Part shown: piece by piece, positions 45,547-58,534 of the stretch
How the letters are laid out: every line of letters starts with the position of its first letter
Numbering within the stretch: position 1 is the stretch's first letter
Source of the DNA: Mauremys mutica
Taxonomy: Eukaryota; Chordata; Testudines; Geoemydidae
NCBI RefSeq assembly: GCF_020497125.1
Contig: NC_059077.1
Span: forward strand, 34,857,340 to 34,921,339
Reading direction: 5' to 3'
Length of the DNA stretch: 64,000 bases
Program-made: the position numbers and the translations under genes
Notes under the pieces: generated by a model
The model's input: only the letters and a program-made list of their open reading frames with translations
The model's database searches: none
What the model was told of the DNA's origin: nothing

Positions 45547-45919
45547 ATAAATAAGGGAGTCTGGAAGTTTGGCGTTGCAATGTATTTGTGGAGTTATGCA
45601 TGAGCACTGACATTTATTGGATATTTCAATACCATCCCATCTGTAATATTAAGTCAAGTGCTAATGTCATCTTTCACACTTTTTGGTGGTAGGGTAGGGA
45701 GAGTTGGTTTTAAAGATCATGACTATAAACAGGATTCAGTTTCCTTTATTTAAAGGAAACTAATAAGCTTTTATTTCTTCTGATGCCACTTGCAATTGTA
45801 ACCTGCCTATCAATCCAGAGGCTTTCCTTTTAGGGAAGAGGAAGAAAGGGGATACAGCCATTAAAAACACCCCAACCTCCCCTCCCTCCACCCCACACAC
45901 ACTGCTAGTGTACATTAGG
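45547..45919. other. Unannotated spacer
   Basis: No supported feature. Confidence 0.3.
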
Positions 45920-46210
45920 AGAAAGGATTGTGGTTAGAGTACTGAGAATCTGGAGTTCCAGTTTTGTAACTATGCCACAGATTTCCTGCGTGACATTGAG
46001 CAAGTCACCTAGACCCTGCAGCAACATTTTTAAAAGGTATTTCAGCACTTAATACCTTCAAGGATTGTGCCCTGAATTCCTTAATTTCCTAACTTGTAAA
46101 ATGGTGATAATACTTTCCTATGCTACATGAGAGCTTAACTCATTAAAAATTGTAAAATGCTTTGATAGTCCAACATGAAGAGCTTGAGAGAGATACAAAG
46201 AGTAGTATTC
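45920..46210 (+). repeat. tRNA-derived SINE (MIR/CORE-like)
   Basis: A box-like 'tggttagagtactgagaat' and B box-like 'ggagttccagttttgtaact' form a tRNA-derived Pol III head. The core has 'gacattgagcaagtcacct' and 'ttgtaaaatggtgataatac', and the 3' part 'attgtaaaatgctttgatag'. The most complete SINE in the window; diverged and presumably silent. Confidence 0.7.
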
Positions 46211-49200
46211 TTGTTTGCATTTTCTCATGTGCAACACTCATAGAGAAGCCAAGTGTTAAAGTAATTACCAAGTTGTGCACCAAAACGTTGAAACCAAAAT
46301 GACTTAAGACAAATCCTATTTAATAATTAAGTACCTCAACCAAATGACTAAAAACCAGAGATTGTTTTTATTGCAGATATAAGTATTAGTATTCTGGAAA
46401 ATATGTACTGCCTCTACATCAGAAATAATGCTTCAATGAAGCCAGATAGTTTATTTACCTCTTTCAGAAAATACTCATCTCTGCAGTACCCTCAAACTAT
46501 TTGTTACCTTGTGAGACAATGAGACTTTTGTAGCATGTGGTGTTTTCCCCATCTGTATTACTTATTTGGATTTATAATACCAGCTCTATTATGCAGCAAT
46601 TTTAAGTTAACCCACTACACATACCTTCAATTAATTCTCCCTTTTCGCTTTAAGTGTACCCTGAAGTTCATCAGATTCAGGCTACTTTGGACAGGGAAGA
46701 GGAGCAGGGAGTGAATTCCAAAGCTATGGGTCCTTCACAGAACTCCTGGGCAGCAGCCCCTACCAATGAAATATGAGGAGATTAAAAAAAAATGGAAAGA
46801 AAAAAAAGAACACACCTATCTGCCTATTAAGACAGCTCAGAATTCTCTGGTGAAAGATGCTATAAAGTCTGTTGTATGTTATGTACATACTGCTATGTAT
46901 AGCTGTCATGCTACTAAGACATTCCCTTCCTGGTCTCAAGTTCTCAAGCAGGAGGGCTTGGGAAAGAATAGCAAAGGAAGGATATGGCATAGGTAACTAC
47001 ATTCTGTTTCCTAATAATTTATGAAGTCATTCAGTATTCATCACACCAACAGTCATCATAATGACTTGAGTGGGAATACATTTGGAGAACTGGGAAAAAT
47101 ATTTATTCCTTGTGGTTTCTATTCTTTACATACTTTCAATTTCATACTATCTCACAATCACTCCAAAACAAACACCTCCTCTGGCTTTGAGAACTTACAT
47201 TCTCTAATTTCATGATTAGGATATTTTCCATTTGTTTAAATATAATCTCAGTATTAAGGACCTGAGTTTCCAGTCCTAGCAAATAGAGAAGGATGCATCT
47301 GACACTAGCTTCTCCTTGTTATTAAAAGTCATAATCCACTCTGCATTGACTAAGAAATGAATTTAGGATTTCAGACAATGGCAGAAAAGCTGTTAATTAT
47401 TTTCCTGTGAGGCAGCTACATAAACTGTCATACCAGCACACACGATAACTTGTCCAATAATTATGCTCCTGTGTGATCAGGCTCAAGACTACAAAACTGC
47501 TGCTGGTGAACTCACATGTGTTCCTGCTACAGACAGGATTAGCCCTGCACCACACACAGCCTGACAAACTCCTCTGGGTCCTTTAAAAGCTGTAATTTGG
47601 AGGGACTTCCCAAGCCTTTTGTTCATGCTGATCTTTTTGTGGCATCCCATTGTATTACTTAGTTGATAAATATTGCTCATTCTCCATGCTGTTTCTAGAA
47701 TTCTGGAACATTCTGTTTGGTTTTCATTAGCAGATTTTGCTAGAGTTGCAGCCTAATCAAATTTGACTTCCATCATTCTCTATTGTTCCCTAAAACAATG
47801 CCCCACACAACAAGATGTTAACAAAATATAATAAAAGTGGACTTTAAAAGGAGGAAAGCAAAAAAGTGATATGATAATGCTTCAAAAGTATAATGAATTG
47901 AGAAACTGATAATCCCAGAGTGTGGAGGGAGTATCCGGTATATCAAAAACTGTCATATACAGGTGATGAAAATAACCAGCAAAATAGCAACCAGGAATGT
48001 ACGTTGGCTCTATATGGAAAGATCAGAAGGCTAAAAAGAAAAACTTCCCTTGTTAAGGTTAAGAGAAAGATCTTTTTCCAGAAAAAACCCACAAACAAAG
48101 CCTTAAGCTTTTTGACTTTACAGTTGAGGGTCATTCTGAGGTAAAAAGTGATTACATCAAGATACCAGTGGAAGCTACCACATGTGGACATGTAAGTAAA
48201 TACCCAAGAAACCGAGAAGAAACGTCAAGATGTTCCATAGATAAAGCATACTTCACATTAATTCAAAGCTTTCGTGCTGCTCCTCAGCTCTACTCCTTAA
48301 GGGAAAACTAACTGGATCAAGTGGATTTAGCAGTTAGGGAATCCAAAGAGGAGACTCATTGCTGGGCCTCTGCTGCTCCCGATAGTTGCACAAAAACATC
48401 TCAACTGCAGTAAAAATCTCAGGAGAAAACTCTTCTCCTCAGATTCCATCATAGAAGAGATTTTCCTCCTGAGGTAGCCATTGGGATCATCATGTCACAC
48501 GCTGTACTTTCAGATCAGGAATACAATAGTCATGTTATTTTTAGGTATTTTAAAATTAAATGCTTCCTAGGTGCTGGGGCATGTATTTGCTCTAGAAGTG
48601 CAGCTTTCCATGAGAGGGGTGGGAGGATGGAATTACTAAGACCAGACACATGCAGCTGCACTAAGCAACATGTTTAATTAGGGCACCTAATTAACTGAAA
48701 TCAGTTTAAGAGTCAGTTGCTTTTATGTGCTAATTTTCTGAAGTTTCAAACAGAACCCTACAGGAGCATGAAAACAAATTGCTCAGAGTTCTGACAGATG
48801 CATTTGTGACATCATATAAACTCTGGCAGTCAAATATTTCCTCACAGTTCAATAAGCTTTTTCCACTATCTCAATTCAGTCTCCTGCTTTGACCCAAGGT
48901 TTTTAGTTTTTATTGTTACACTTAATCCACATACAGTACTTAGCATTGCCTTAGCTTCCCGACCCCAGTCAGTCACCATCCATCGGTACCACATACCAAT
49001 GGGACTCTGAATTGAAGCCCCGCTATATATGTGGAGTGGCTATTGGTTACTTCACTAGATGGACCGAAGGAGGCAATATTGCTAATTGCTAGGTCCTTTC
49101 CCATTTAGCAGACTAAACACACACATACACACACACAAAGGTGTTCATTCAGCATTATTTAAATAGTCAGCTCCACCAGCACAAAACAGCCAGAAGCCAG

Positions 49201-50487
49201 CTGCACTTGCTACCCAATGTAGGCAGAGTTCCTAACAGCTGTAGGATCGTATAGCTGGATCTATGCCACTTCCCAGAGGAATCCAGAGTACAAGAGGATG
49301 TTGAGGGAAGGAGGTAGTGTAACAGTCATTTCTAACCCCTGGCTATTCCCAGCTGGCACATCAGCCCACCATCGTTGTTGGCTACTGACCACAAGTTAAG
49401 GGAGCTCTCAGGCTACTCTAACCTACACTGGAGACTTGGTCTCCGCTAACAGTCCCAACATATGGGAGTCACAAAGGTAGCATAAAGCATCATGTCTCAG
49501 TGCTGAACTCCCCTTGGAGGTGGAGATGAATTTGGTCCTATGAGAGGAGAAAAAAGCAAACCAAAACACACAATGCACAGGCCTTCAGACCTACTTAGAC
49601 TCCTTATGGATGAGAAATGAACATACAGGTTTAATGGTTTAATTTACACTGAGGAGTCAAAGGTGCAAGAAAATTGACATTAAAGTAGGTCAACTCCTAC
49701 TTTAAACTTACACATTTAGTTGCTTTTCTAGCTACACCCTCCCAATATTAGATTCACCAAATTAGAGCCCCAGTGACTCACTTCTTAATTTGGCCCTAAG
49801 ACTGGATATCAAATCTAATGGAAGTACAGATTCCTACCACAGGCCCTTGACTATTTTCTCATTATTTGTTATATTTGAAGTCTGAATTATACTATCACAA
49901 AGCAGTGTTCCCATAATCCCATTTTGTTTGAGTGATCCCATTATTCAGTTTACCATTTCTGTTTCAGCTAAGTTCTAGTTCTGAATTGAGTTTCCATTTC
50001 TACTTTCATTGACATAATTACATTTGTGCAGTTTTCCATTACCAGTCCTTGAATAGTAGATTAGTTTGAATGTAGTTTATTTTCCAGGATTAGCAGAAGA
50101 AATACTTTCTAGTGGTCTAGCAGTTCAAAGTAAACCCAATTTCCTTTGGAATGTTGCACATTGATTTATAAAGAATGAGAAGTCTTTCAGACCCTTAAAG
50201 ATATTGTGATAATCCTATAATGAATGCAGAGAGCAATGGTGGCTGGTAAGAAGAATTAAACACTAGCCTTTCACCTTGGGAGACCTGTGCTTTACTTCTG
50301 TTTTACAGTAGGTAAAAGAAGAAGGAGTTTAATGCTGTTATCCAATTTACTCATGCCAGATGTTCACTTCAGAGTCAGATCATCCAGTACAATTGGCACT
50401 CTCCTTAATAGAGACCCAGTACTCAAGGGTGCAAGATGTCAATGGCAGAACTGGGTGAGACTGTTCATTGCGCACCATTATAGGTAT
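46211..50487. other. Long stretch without recognised gene
   Basis: AT-rich, single-copy-looking sequence with a (CA)n-type run near 49117-49138. ORFs are short and without domains. No RNA gene or exon supported. Confidence 0.35.
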
Positions 50488-50499
50488 TGGAATAAATGA

Positions 50500-50628
50500 T
50501 ATGCATCCGACGAAGTGGGTATTCACCCATGAAAGCTCATGCTCCAAAACGTCTGTTAGTCTATAAGGTGCCACAAGACTCTTTGCTGCTTTTACAGATC
50601 CAGACTAACACGGCTACCCCTCTGATAC
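50500..50628 (+). mobile_element. Penelope-like tail with perfect 12-bp TSD
   Basis: A 129-bp insertion made only of the hammerhead-like fold plus the tail ('tctgttagtctataaggtgc', 'cagatccagactaacacggc', 'tacccctctgatac'). The flanks TGGAATAAATGA at 50488-50499 and 50629-50640 are identical over 12 bp, so the insertion is the entire unit. It is the best-defined PLE insertion in the window and shares the 12-bp TSD length with 43682-43847. Confidence 0.9.
50507..50544 (+). ncRNA. Hammerhead-like ribozyme motif
   Basis: CCGACGA (50507-50513), one extra A, stem II gtgggt/accca-t with loop attc (50515-50530), GAAA (50531-50534), stem III AGC-ucau-GCU (50534-50543), then C at 50544 as the predicted cleavage site. 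It departs from the hammerhead consensus by U4 to C and the extra A. Pairing for stem I between the upstream 'tatgcat' and the downstream sequence is weak. Single-site activity is doubtful. Confidence 0.5.
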
Positions 50629-50715
50629 TGGAATAAATGAGTAATTCCTATGCTCAGCCCAGTAGACTATACCACCTCCCCCACTCAAGTTTTTTGTTTA
50701 AGAATTTTGCAGTAG

Positions 50716-51450
50716 TCTGTAGAGACTGGCCCCTTTAAGAGGGAGTTAGGTGCAGCACACTTGTGATTCATCAGCTTCCTCCCAATGGGGCTTAAGAGAA
50801 GGGGGGAGGAGTCAGGTGAGAGCTACTTGAGAACAGAGGAGAGAGAAGCAGTAGAGAGAGTTGCCAGGGAGCAAGAGTTGCAGGAGACCCAAAGGAGGGT
50901 AGTAACTGAGCTGCTGGTGATGCATTTGTGGAAAGTTATTGGGAGGACTGGCTAGATCTGGGAAACCCTACCAAATTGCAGGAAGGCTTGTGCAGAAGCT
51001 CCTAGGAATGAAGGAAAGCATCAGTGTGGTCGATGTAAGCCAGGCCCAGAAGAAAGGAATTGGTTCTGGATGGGAGTTCCCCTAAGAAGCAGTAGGACCC
51101 ACCTGATTTGTGAGCAAGCCTGGGGGGAGTGAGACACTACAGAGAGCCCTCTCAGGAGGCCAAATTTGAGTCTATGGGGGAAGACTCATGGGCATCTTGG
51201 TACTCTCAGATAGGAGGCCTGGAGAGTTGGGCCCTGGAACAGGGGCTAAAGGAATTGTTACTGAGTAGTTAATGACTCTTGGGTGGGTGTGCTAGGAATG
51301 TGCTTAGATGTGGCCCATACCTTTGAATGGTATTGAAGAGCTGCTGTGTTGCAAGTTTGTTTTAATTTGGGAGGACCTGCAGACTGTGGCATTTAACATG
51401 AATAAAACTATTTGAATTTGCTGCTGACACAGTATTTCTTTGCACAGGTA
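50716..51450 (+). mobile_element. LTR-like repeat
   Basis: Starts TGTAGAGACTGGCCCC, continues through purine-rich 'gagaagcagtagagagagtt', and ends with 'catgaataaaactatttgaa' (AATAAA) followed by 'gctgctgacacagtatttct'. The layout of a TG start and a polyadenylation signal near the end fits an LTR. No coding region attached, TSD not found. Confidence 0.45.
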
Positions 51451-51774
51451 ATGAAGAAGGAAATTGAAGCAGGCCACTCCTGCAGCTGACCTCTGCAGTG
51501 CAGGTGGACACTTGTGTTCAGGTCACCCTATAACACACCTGATGGGTATTGGAATGACAGCCCTTGAGACTACAGCCCTCTGTTTAGGAACAGAACAGGT
51601 ACAGCAGAAACACCACCAGTACAAGCTTCTTCACCAAGACTACAAAACAGACACCAATTAGTGAGAGTGGCAGTAATGCCACAGCCTTAGTTGAGCTCCC
51701 CCTGCTGGACACGCACCATGCTGTTGTGTTTCGGTTCCACATGCTGAACCAGTGTGCTTTTAACTTCCTGAGTT

Positions 51775-52113
51775 TAAAACAAATAAAAGGAAGTTCTTCA
51801 CACAGCACAGTGTCAACCTGTGGAACTCCTTGCCTGAGGAGGTTGTGAAGGCTAGCACTAGAACAGGGTTTAAAAGAGAACTGGATAAATTCATGGAGGT
51901 TAAGTCCATTAATGGCTATTAGCCAGGATGGGTAAGGAATGGTGTCCTTAGCCTCTGATTGTCAGAGGGTGGAGATGGATGGCAGGAGAGAGAGCACATG
52001 ATCATTATCTGTTACATTCACTCCCTCTGGGACACCTGGCATTGGCCACTGTCAGTAGACAGGATAGTGGGCTGGATGGACCTTTGGTCTGACCCAGTAT
52101 GGCCATTCTTATG
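51775..52113 (+). mobile_element. CR1 LINE 3' end
   Basis: From 'aaaggaagttcttcacacag' through 'aactccttgcctgaggaggt', 'ttagccaggatgggtaagga', 'cattggccactgtcagtaga' and 'tggacctttggtctgaccca', to 'ggccattcttatgttttt'. 5'-truncated, uninterrupted counterpart of 2020-2380, which confirms the site where the MITE entered that copy. Confidence 0.85.
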
Positions 52114-52274
52114 TTTTTATGAGTTATCAGAGTGTAGAGATGCTGCGTCTGGAAACAGATCCTTTCTAGCACTGCTTTCTGAAAGCAGAGACCCTGCAGT
52201 TCAAATGCCTAGCCCCTGAGACTTGTGCCAGCTCCCCACTTGCATTTTTCCCAGAGCTCTTCACAATGTCCACG

Positions 52275-52436
52275 GTCAACAAGTACCGTAAGGGAAAGAA
52301 CTTTGAAAAGAGTTCAAGGCCCGTGGACGGTGTGAGGCTGGTTGCAGTTCCGGCGCACCGGAACCGCATCTTCTTGGAGTCGGGTTACTTGGGAATGCAG
52401 CCCAAAGCTGGTGGTAAACTCCATCTAAGGCTAAAG
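52275..52436 (+). pseudogene. 28S rRNA-derived fragment, segments in swapped order
   Basis: Segment A (52275-52319) matches the conserved 28S word 'gtcaacaagtaccgtaaggg' followed by 'aactttga' and 'gagttcaag'. Segment B (52320-52436) matches 'cccgtggacggtgtgaggc', 'gagtcgggtt-cttgggaatg', 'cagcccaaag', 'ggtggtaaactccatctaag' and 'gctaaa'. In vertebrate 28S rRNA, from memory, B precedes A by a few tens of bases; here A comes first. It is a permuted, diverged rRNA pseudogene, not a working rRNA gene. No TSD or SINE tail identified. The 69-aa ORF starting at 52266 is a translation of this rRNA sequence. Confidence 0.85.
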
Positions 52437-53545
52437 ACTTGCAAAATTAATCACTCTTTATACAGAAATACATAGATCCAGACAAAACATAAAAGTCTTA
52501 TATGCCATTCCCTGCCTCCGTTTCCTTACCACTCTGGAGAATTCTCTGGGATTTGGTCAGAGATCTCTATTATGTCCAGGATCCTTCCTCTCCTCCATGT
52601 CGCCTCTCCTCTGAAACATGGAATGTTCACTTGGCAGAATCAGTTTTCTTGGTTGGGCCACATCTAAGCATACCCATTGTATTGCCCAGGTAGATCTAGT
52701 CAAATATCAATGAGTCTTAATGGCCTGCTCACTCAACACACACAGTGCTATGTGACATATACTAGTCCATTGATCACCTATTTCCAAAGCCCAGCAAAAT
52801 TCTTTGGAAAAAGGTTAACTAGTTTAAGTCAGGTAACAAGCAGCACAAGATTAAACGGGTAAACCAAATCACATGTACTAGTTCATAAAAGTGATGTAGA
52901 AATCTCACATTCTCCACAGACACCAGCTAGTGAAAATGGCAATGGTGGATACAGCAAAGTGCACACTCATCCATTAACTGGATTGTGATCACCAGCTTAT
53001 TTCCCAAACAGATACTACATTTCATCTCTATGAACTTGTGCTGGATATGAAAGCGAAACCTCCATATCCCATTCACAGTCACTTGAGCCCATCCAGCCCT
53101 TCTGGTACTTGGTTTTCATTGTTTGAACAGCCTTTGGGGAACCACTCTTGCATGATCACAAATTATCAGCTGTTCTTGACATGTATGTTCAGTTAACTTA
53201 ATTGTTGCCCCTAACTTGAGTCCCATCCACCCACAAAACCCCTTATCTCAAGTGTGGTGGTGCATTTAACTCAAACCCAGCATGCCAGTGGGTTTAAGCT
53301 ACAGATCAGTTAAACACAACTCATCAGCTTCTAACACAACCATTCCGTGTAGCCTGAGTGTTGTTTTGATGCACAGACACTGCCATTTAAACTAGATCAA
53401 TGCAAGTTAACCCTGCAGTGAAGACACACCCTTAGACTGCCAGTTCCAGCATGGAGTCAGTGACCAGAACGTGATACCTCTAAACACAGAGGGATGCAGG
53501 AGCTGAAGGGGGGGGGTGGGGGAAAGGCTTTTTTGAAAGTGAAAT
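52437..53545. other. Unannotated sequence
   Basis: No supported feature. A poly-G run occurs at about 53508-53521. Confidence 0.3.
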
Positions 53546-56155
53546 TCTCCACAAAATATTAGTGACATTTATCAAAATGGTTATCAACCTCTTTTGTTGA
53601 CTAAAAGCTGGGTTTTCAGCAAATTAAATTGAAATTTTAAAACAAAAACATTACTGAAATAGAAAGTTGTGTTTTTAATGGGCCTATCATGTTTGTGTTT
53701 CATCTTTCTTTAACTAGTGCTATATGAAAAAAATAATTCCCCAGTTTTCCACAATTGACTAACATTACCAGTCATCATGGGTAGTCCTGTGGTCTGGCTT
53801 TTTGGATGACATTGAACAGCTCGAATGTAGTCTCAGCAACTGCTGTGATGCACACTAGCTAGTTGACCAGAGAGAGTACTAACATCTTTTCTCAATTAAA
53901 TTCCCTGTGGCTAAAACTGCATGCTATGTTATGTGAAGGGGAACTGTTCAGATTTCAGGAGAAGACAATTTATTCTTCTCCACTGTTAATTAACACACAC
54001 AATAGCTTTGTTCAATCAGATTTGGCCTGCTCTATTGGTTCTGGGATTAGAAATGGAAGTCTTTGTTGGCAGCTGCAGGCAGCACATAAAAGGTTAGGAC
54101 ATAAAAGACTAATTTCAGTCTCATCACATGGAAGTGCAATTACCCACTCTTTAAAATGAACTCAACTGACTGAACTGCTTTCTAGCTCCAATACAGCTGC
54201 ATAGTATATATGAAATAAGCCAACCTAGTGTGATAATTTCAGCATTCAAGAATCAGCAGCATGTGTGTATTGCCCAGTGAGGGCAAGGCAGTGAATGGAA
54301 GTGCCAGAGAAGCTGGCAATTTCAGTGGTTGCTTCCTACCTCAAAGCTCAGCAGTTGGAGGTTTGTGTTCTTTGTCCAACACCTTACTTTGACACAGACA
54401 AATTTTCAGATTGGAATCCAGGATGTTCTGCTTTCAACTTCTGTTATTGCTAACTGGCGTTACACCCAGGAAAATTCAGCATAGTAGCAGCACATTTGGA
54501 AACATGCACTTCCCTGTTTTTCAGGTATCCCTGTGCTACATTTTTGTACAGGTATCAACATAATTCCATTCCCTCATATAGACCAGTGAAGACCACAGAC
54601 AAAACAAAGTGTCACCAGTATTGAGCTGACTTAATTAACAAAGCTGCTCCCGTTGTGTTTATGCCGTTTCTGCCATTCACGATGTCTTAATGAGTTTACT
54701 GACCAGAATATTCACCGGAACCATGAATTTTAAACAAATATAACTGTATAGTCACAGAAAGCAAATTTCAAATTAGCAATTAACATAGCATTAGTTTGCC
54801 AGTATGAATATTGTATTTTCATCCACACTGTATGATTTTTTTGAATATCAAACGTTCGCCACAGACAACCCTCAAATAAGCCAGTCAACCAAGAACTGGG
54901 AATAAATTTGAATATTAAAGGTCAGGAGCTCTTTGTGGACAGACCACAAACAAAGAAAGGAATTTAATTTAATTAGATAAGGTATTCATCCCCGATCCTA
55001 GTCCTCCCATCCTAGTCAAATAGATTCTAAATCTTCAGCATGAGGCCTGTTATCACATTTTTAAGAAGTTCTATGGAAGATTAACATTTTGGTCAACAAA
55101 TTTTTTGGAAGGTGAATCAGTCATCTTTTTTCATTAACTTTTGCAACTAGTAAACACAGATATTAGCAATAGAAAAGACCTGTCCAATCAGCTTGTGCAT
55201 CTCTGCTTTACCCCTGTGGGGCTTGTATACCATCTCTAGGTGTCTACAGCTCATTGTAAAATGAGTCCAGTGATTGGACTTCCACCACTACTTTTGGGAG
55301 ATTATTCCCTAGTGGAATAGTTGTGCATTTTAAAAGACATTTTCCACTACATTCAGACTATTTTTTCATGGAATGAATCATTTTAATCATGCAGAGCCCA
55401 CTGCTGGACATGCTTCTAGGGGAGCAGCAACAATCGCTCCTATATTAACTGTATCTAAGTACAGTGGAATTCTTGAAACAAGAGCTTCAGAGCTCAACCC
55501 TCAAGCCTTACAAGTGCCATACAGTATAATAGTGAGTCTTTGTTGATTGAACTCTTTACAAAGCTGGCACAGGCTACATATTTTAATTTGTGTCTGAACT
55601 TGCCTCAGCCTCAAAAAGGAAAATTTCTAAGTAATGCAACAATTAGTTGAGGCACAAGGGTACAGATTTTTCTGTGTAGCTCTGAATGCTGTATGTTGTG
55701 AGACTTTGCATATTTCAGTCCACTTTCACCCCAACCTGAACTTTATGTTCAGCTGGAAAAAGCTGGGGGAAAAAAAGAAATATTTAAAGATTATAGTCAT
55801 TATAATTATAAAGATTATAAATGTGTAGATCATGCATTTTAATATGAAATCTACAAGCTAAGGACAGTACGGAATTTGGTCTTTAGTTCTCCAAGACTCC
55901 ATTAATAATTAACCTGTTAAAAATGAATCTGCTCTTATTTAGTGACTTTCATGTACTGAGGCACTTTAATGCACAAAATACACCACATGTGTAAAAACCC
56001 TTTGAATTGGAGAAATAAAAAATGATACAAGAAAGTAAGTGTGTGTTAAATTTAGCCTTAAATCAGAGATGCTGCATAGATACCTCCTGGATATATAACA
56101 AGTATGTGATACACAGGTGTCTCAAGCATTCCTATTGTCTGTTCCTACTTACATC
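53546..56155. other. Mostly unannotated; AT-rich repeat at left
   Basis: 53546-53670 resembles the A/T-run repeat at 40626 ('gaaattctccacaaaatatt', 'ttaaattgaaattttaaaac'). The rest is single-copy-looking DNA with no exon or RNA recognised. Confidence 0.3.
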
Positions 56156-56159
56156 AATT

Positions 56160-56560
56160 ATCTTACAGTAATACAGAGCAACCAACTGATGGGGGCCTAT
56201 TGTGCTAGGAACACAGTAAGAGACAGCCCCTACCCCAAAGAGTTTACAATTTAAAGACAAGACAAATGGTAAAGGAAAGGGATATAACATGCAAGCAGAG
56301 TGAATACTGATGGTTTGCAAGTGGCATGTTAGTGCCATGATTTTGTCATTTGTGTGGGCTTTTGACAGGAGGGGGATAAGCTAAACAGAGACAAAGGGAG
56401 AGAGAGGGGACACTGAAGATGCAGGGTAGATGCAGAACTTGGATGGTAGGTGGAGTGAGTAAAGAGTAAAGAGACTGAGGAAGGGCATTAGAAACAAACA
56501 GCCAATCAGTAAAATGGGAGAGAACATTCAGAGTGAAAGTTTTAGAAAGCCACTGATATC
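56160..56560 (-). repeat. SINE-headed dispersed repeat, copy 2
   Basis: Colinear with 16015-16420: 'attgtgctaggaacacagta', 'ccccaaagagtttacaattt', 'gggatataacatgcaagcag', 'agtgaatactgatgg', 'gtggcatgttagtgcc', 'agagacaaagggagagagag', 'gagaacattcagagtgaaag'. The SINE part is in minus orientation. Confidence 0.6.
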
Positions 56561-57615
56561 TTCCTTACTGCATAATCCTGACAAGGCTTCCTGTGTGTTT
56601 GGTCCTGCCAACTTTAGCTTTGTTAGCTCTTCCTCGGAATTTCTTTCACCAAGCCCAGGCAGTTTAGGATAACCTGTATTCCCCCTTCATGGTCCAAGGG
56701 CACCCACTTAAAGATTTCAGGTTCCCAGCCATCACCTCTTTTGGACAAAGAGCCACATCTCTCACATGCCTGATGGAGGTTTTTCCAGACTGCACAGTTG
56801 CTGAGGATATCCCAATGTAGGCAGGGAAGCCAGACTACCTAAATAGGAATGCATCTGCACTTTGCTTTCTCTCCAGAGCCTATGAACACCATAATGGCCT
56901 GCAGTTGTAAGTTACCACACCGCTCTTTCTAAGCAAGCACATTTATTCTTAAAGTGAAAGTATTACAGAGAAAACATGTCAAAATCATAAAAGAACCCCT
57001 CTCACCAACCTAAGTTAGGCCAATAAAAGACATTCCTTCACCTCTATGTCTCTAAGCCTACTTATAAGCATTTCACAATCTAAGTAGAGAGGCAAAGGAC
57101 CTTCCAACCTAACTCCCAGGGTTCTTCAGTCTATCTGATAATATGCAACTTGGATCTGCACCACTGCTGTTGATTTTGCAAATCCAGACTGATTTGCCAT
57201 GGTTTCCCTGGGCCACTTCTCTCTCTCAGTCCCTTGTGCTGCTTCCATCCGAGGTCTCTGGTTTCTCCCCAAGTCCTTATCTCTCTGCTGAAAAACCCAC
57301 TCTCCAGGATTGCACCTCTGTTCCTCCCCCACCCCCTTCCTAGGGATCACCACAAAGATGAATTCTGTTCCGATGGCTTTCAGTCAGCCTTCCCCAGGCC
57401 CTTCCCAGACAGAAGCAACTCCCTACCGCCTCTCTCCTGGGCCTCCTCTGTAGCTTTCACTTTCTTCTTTTATGCAGAAGAACCCAGGTCCTCCTCTGTT
57501 GCATCTAACAACAAATCAAGCCTAACACCATTCAAGTGCAGCAAGGGGGGTAAATTAACCGATCAGTCTCCTGTTAATCCTTTGTTCACCTATGTGATAT
57601 AGACACCCTATCACA
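56561..57615 (-). mobile_element. Possible LTR, minus orientation
   Basis: The minus strand would start TGTGATAGGGTGTCTATATC at 57615. The pyrimidine-rich plus strand with 'caggattgcacctctgttcc' and 'cttccccaggcccttcccag' resembles turtle LTR interiors. The other end, polyadenylation signal and TSD are not resolved, so this is a suggestion only. The 122-aa plus-strand ORF (57234-57602) has no domain. Confidence 0.3.
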
Positions 57616-58534
57616 GTCTGATTCTGTCTGGCCCTTTCACCGTGTGCATGATGTGAGATGCATTTCCATCTTTGTGTAGTCTTCAGAAGTGGCAGGCAAA
57701 AGGTGTCCCTGCATTCTGGATCCCTATTTTATTTTAGGGAGTGGGAGTTGAAGTAAAGAGAAGATAAGGCCATGGCTCTGTCCCACAAACCTGGCCATCA
57801 GCATTTGAGGAGGAGTGCAGGAAGTGCAGTGGTAGGCATGCAGCCATTTGTAAAAGAATGAGAGGAACAATAGTATTCCCAGCACTCAAGAGTGTTAAAC
57901 ATAACCGGTCAATAAAAGCAATAGAGAGATGATACATAAATGCCATGAAAAGAGCTCATATATGGCTTCTTGGCTATTCATTAAAATTAACCATTCAGCA
58001 GAATGAATAGACTCGGGAGGGGATTTTTGTCAGTTGATGGGAGTTTTAACTTGTAACCCGTAGTTTCTTCACCCTTCAATGGGTCTTCACAAATCACTTT
58101 TCAGACATGTTTCCTCAGCTGGCCTGAACCTTGTGAGTCAATTTCCTCAGATCACAGGAGAATCTGTGCAACTTGGGGATTCACACCTCATTACTTACTA
58201 GGCAGGCCACCTTCCTCCTACCTAAAACCCTTCCAAGCCTCCGTGATTTGAAAGTGCTCCCCATCCAGATCCCCTGACTCTAGGTCAGTTTCCAGCTGAA
58301 GTCCATCAGTTAAGCAAAATGCCTTTGGAATTTGCATTCCTTGTCTTGGGTGATAGTGTGATTTCACCATGAGGTTACAGGGTCCCTAAAACAGTCACTG
58401 AAATCCTGACCCCTTTTGTCATGTGATAGGTGCATTTCATCTTTTGTGACAACTGGGACTAGGAAACACAGTTCAGTCTCTTCTCAGCAGTCATGTGCCA
58501 CACTCTTGTTACAGTAATAACCATCCACCTCTTT
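57616..58534. other. Unannotated spacer
   Basis: No supported feature. Confidence 0.3.

Noticed and set aside
52266..52475. 69-aa ORF beginning MSTVNKYRKGKNF
   Set aside because: The underlying DNA is a 28S rRNA-derived fragment, so the ORF is accidental.
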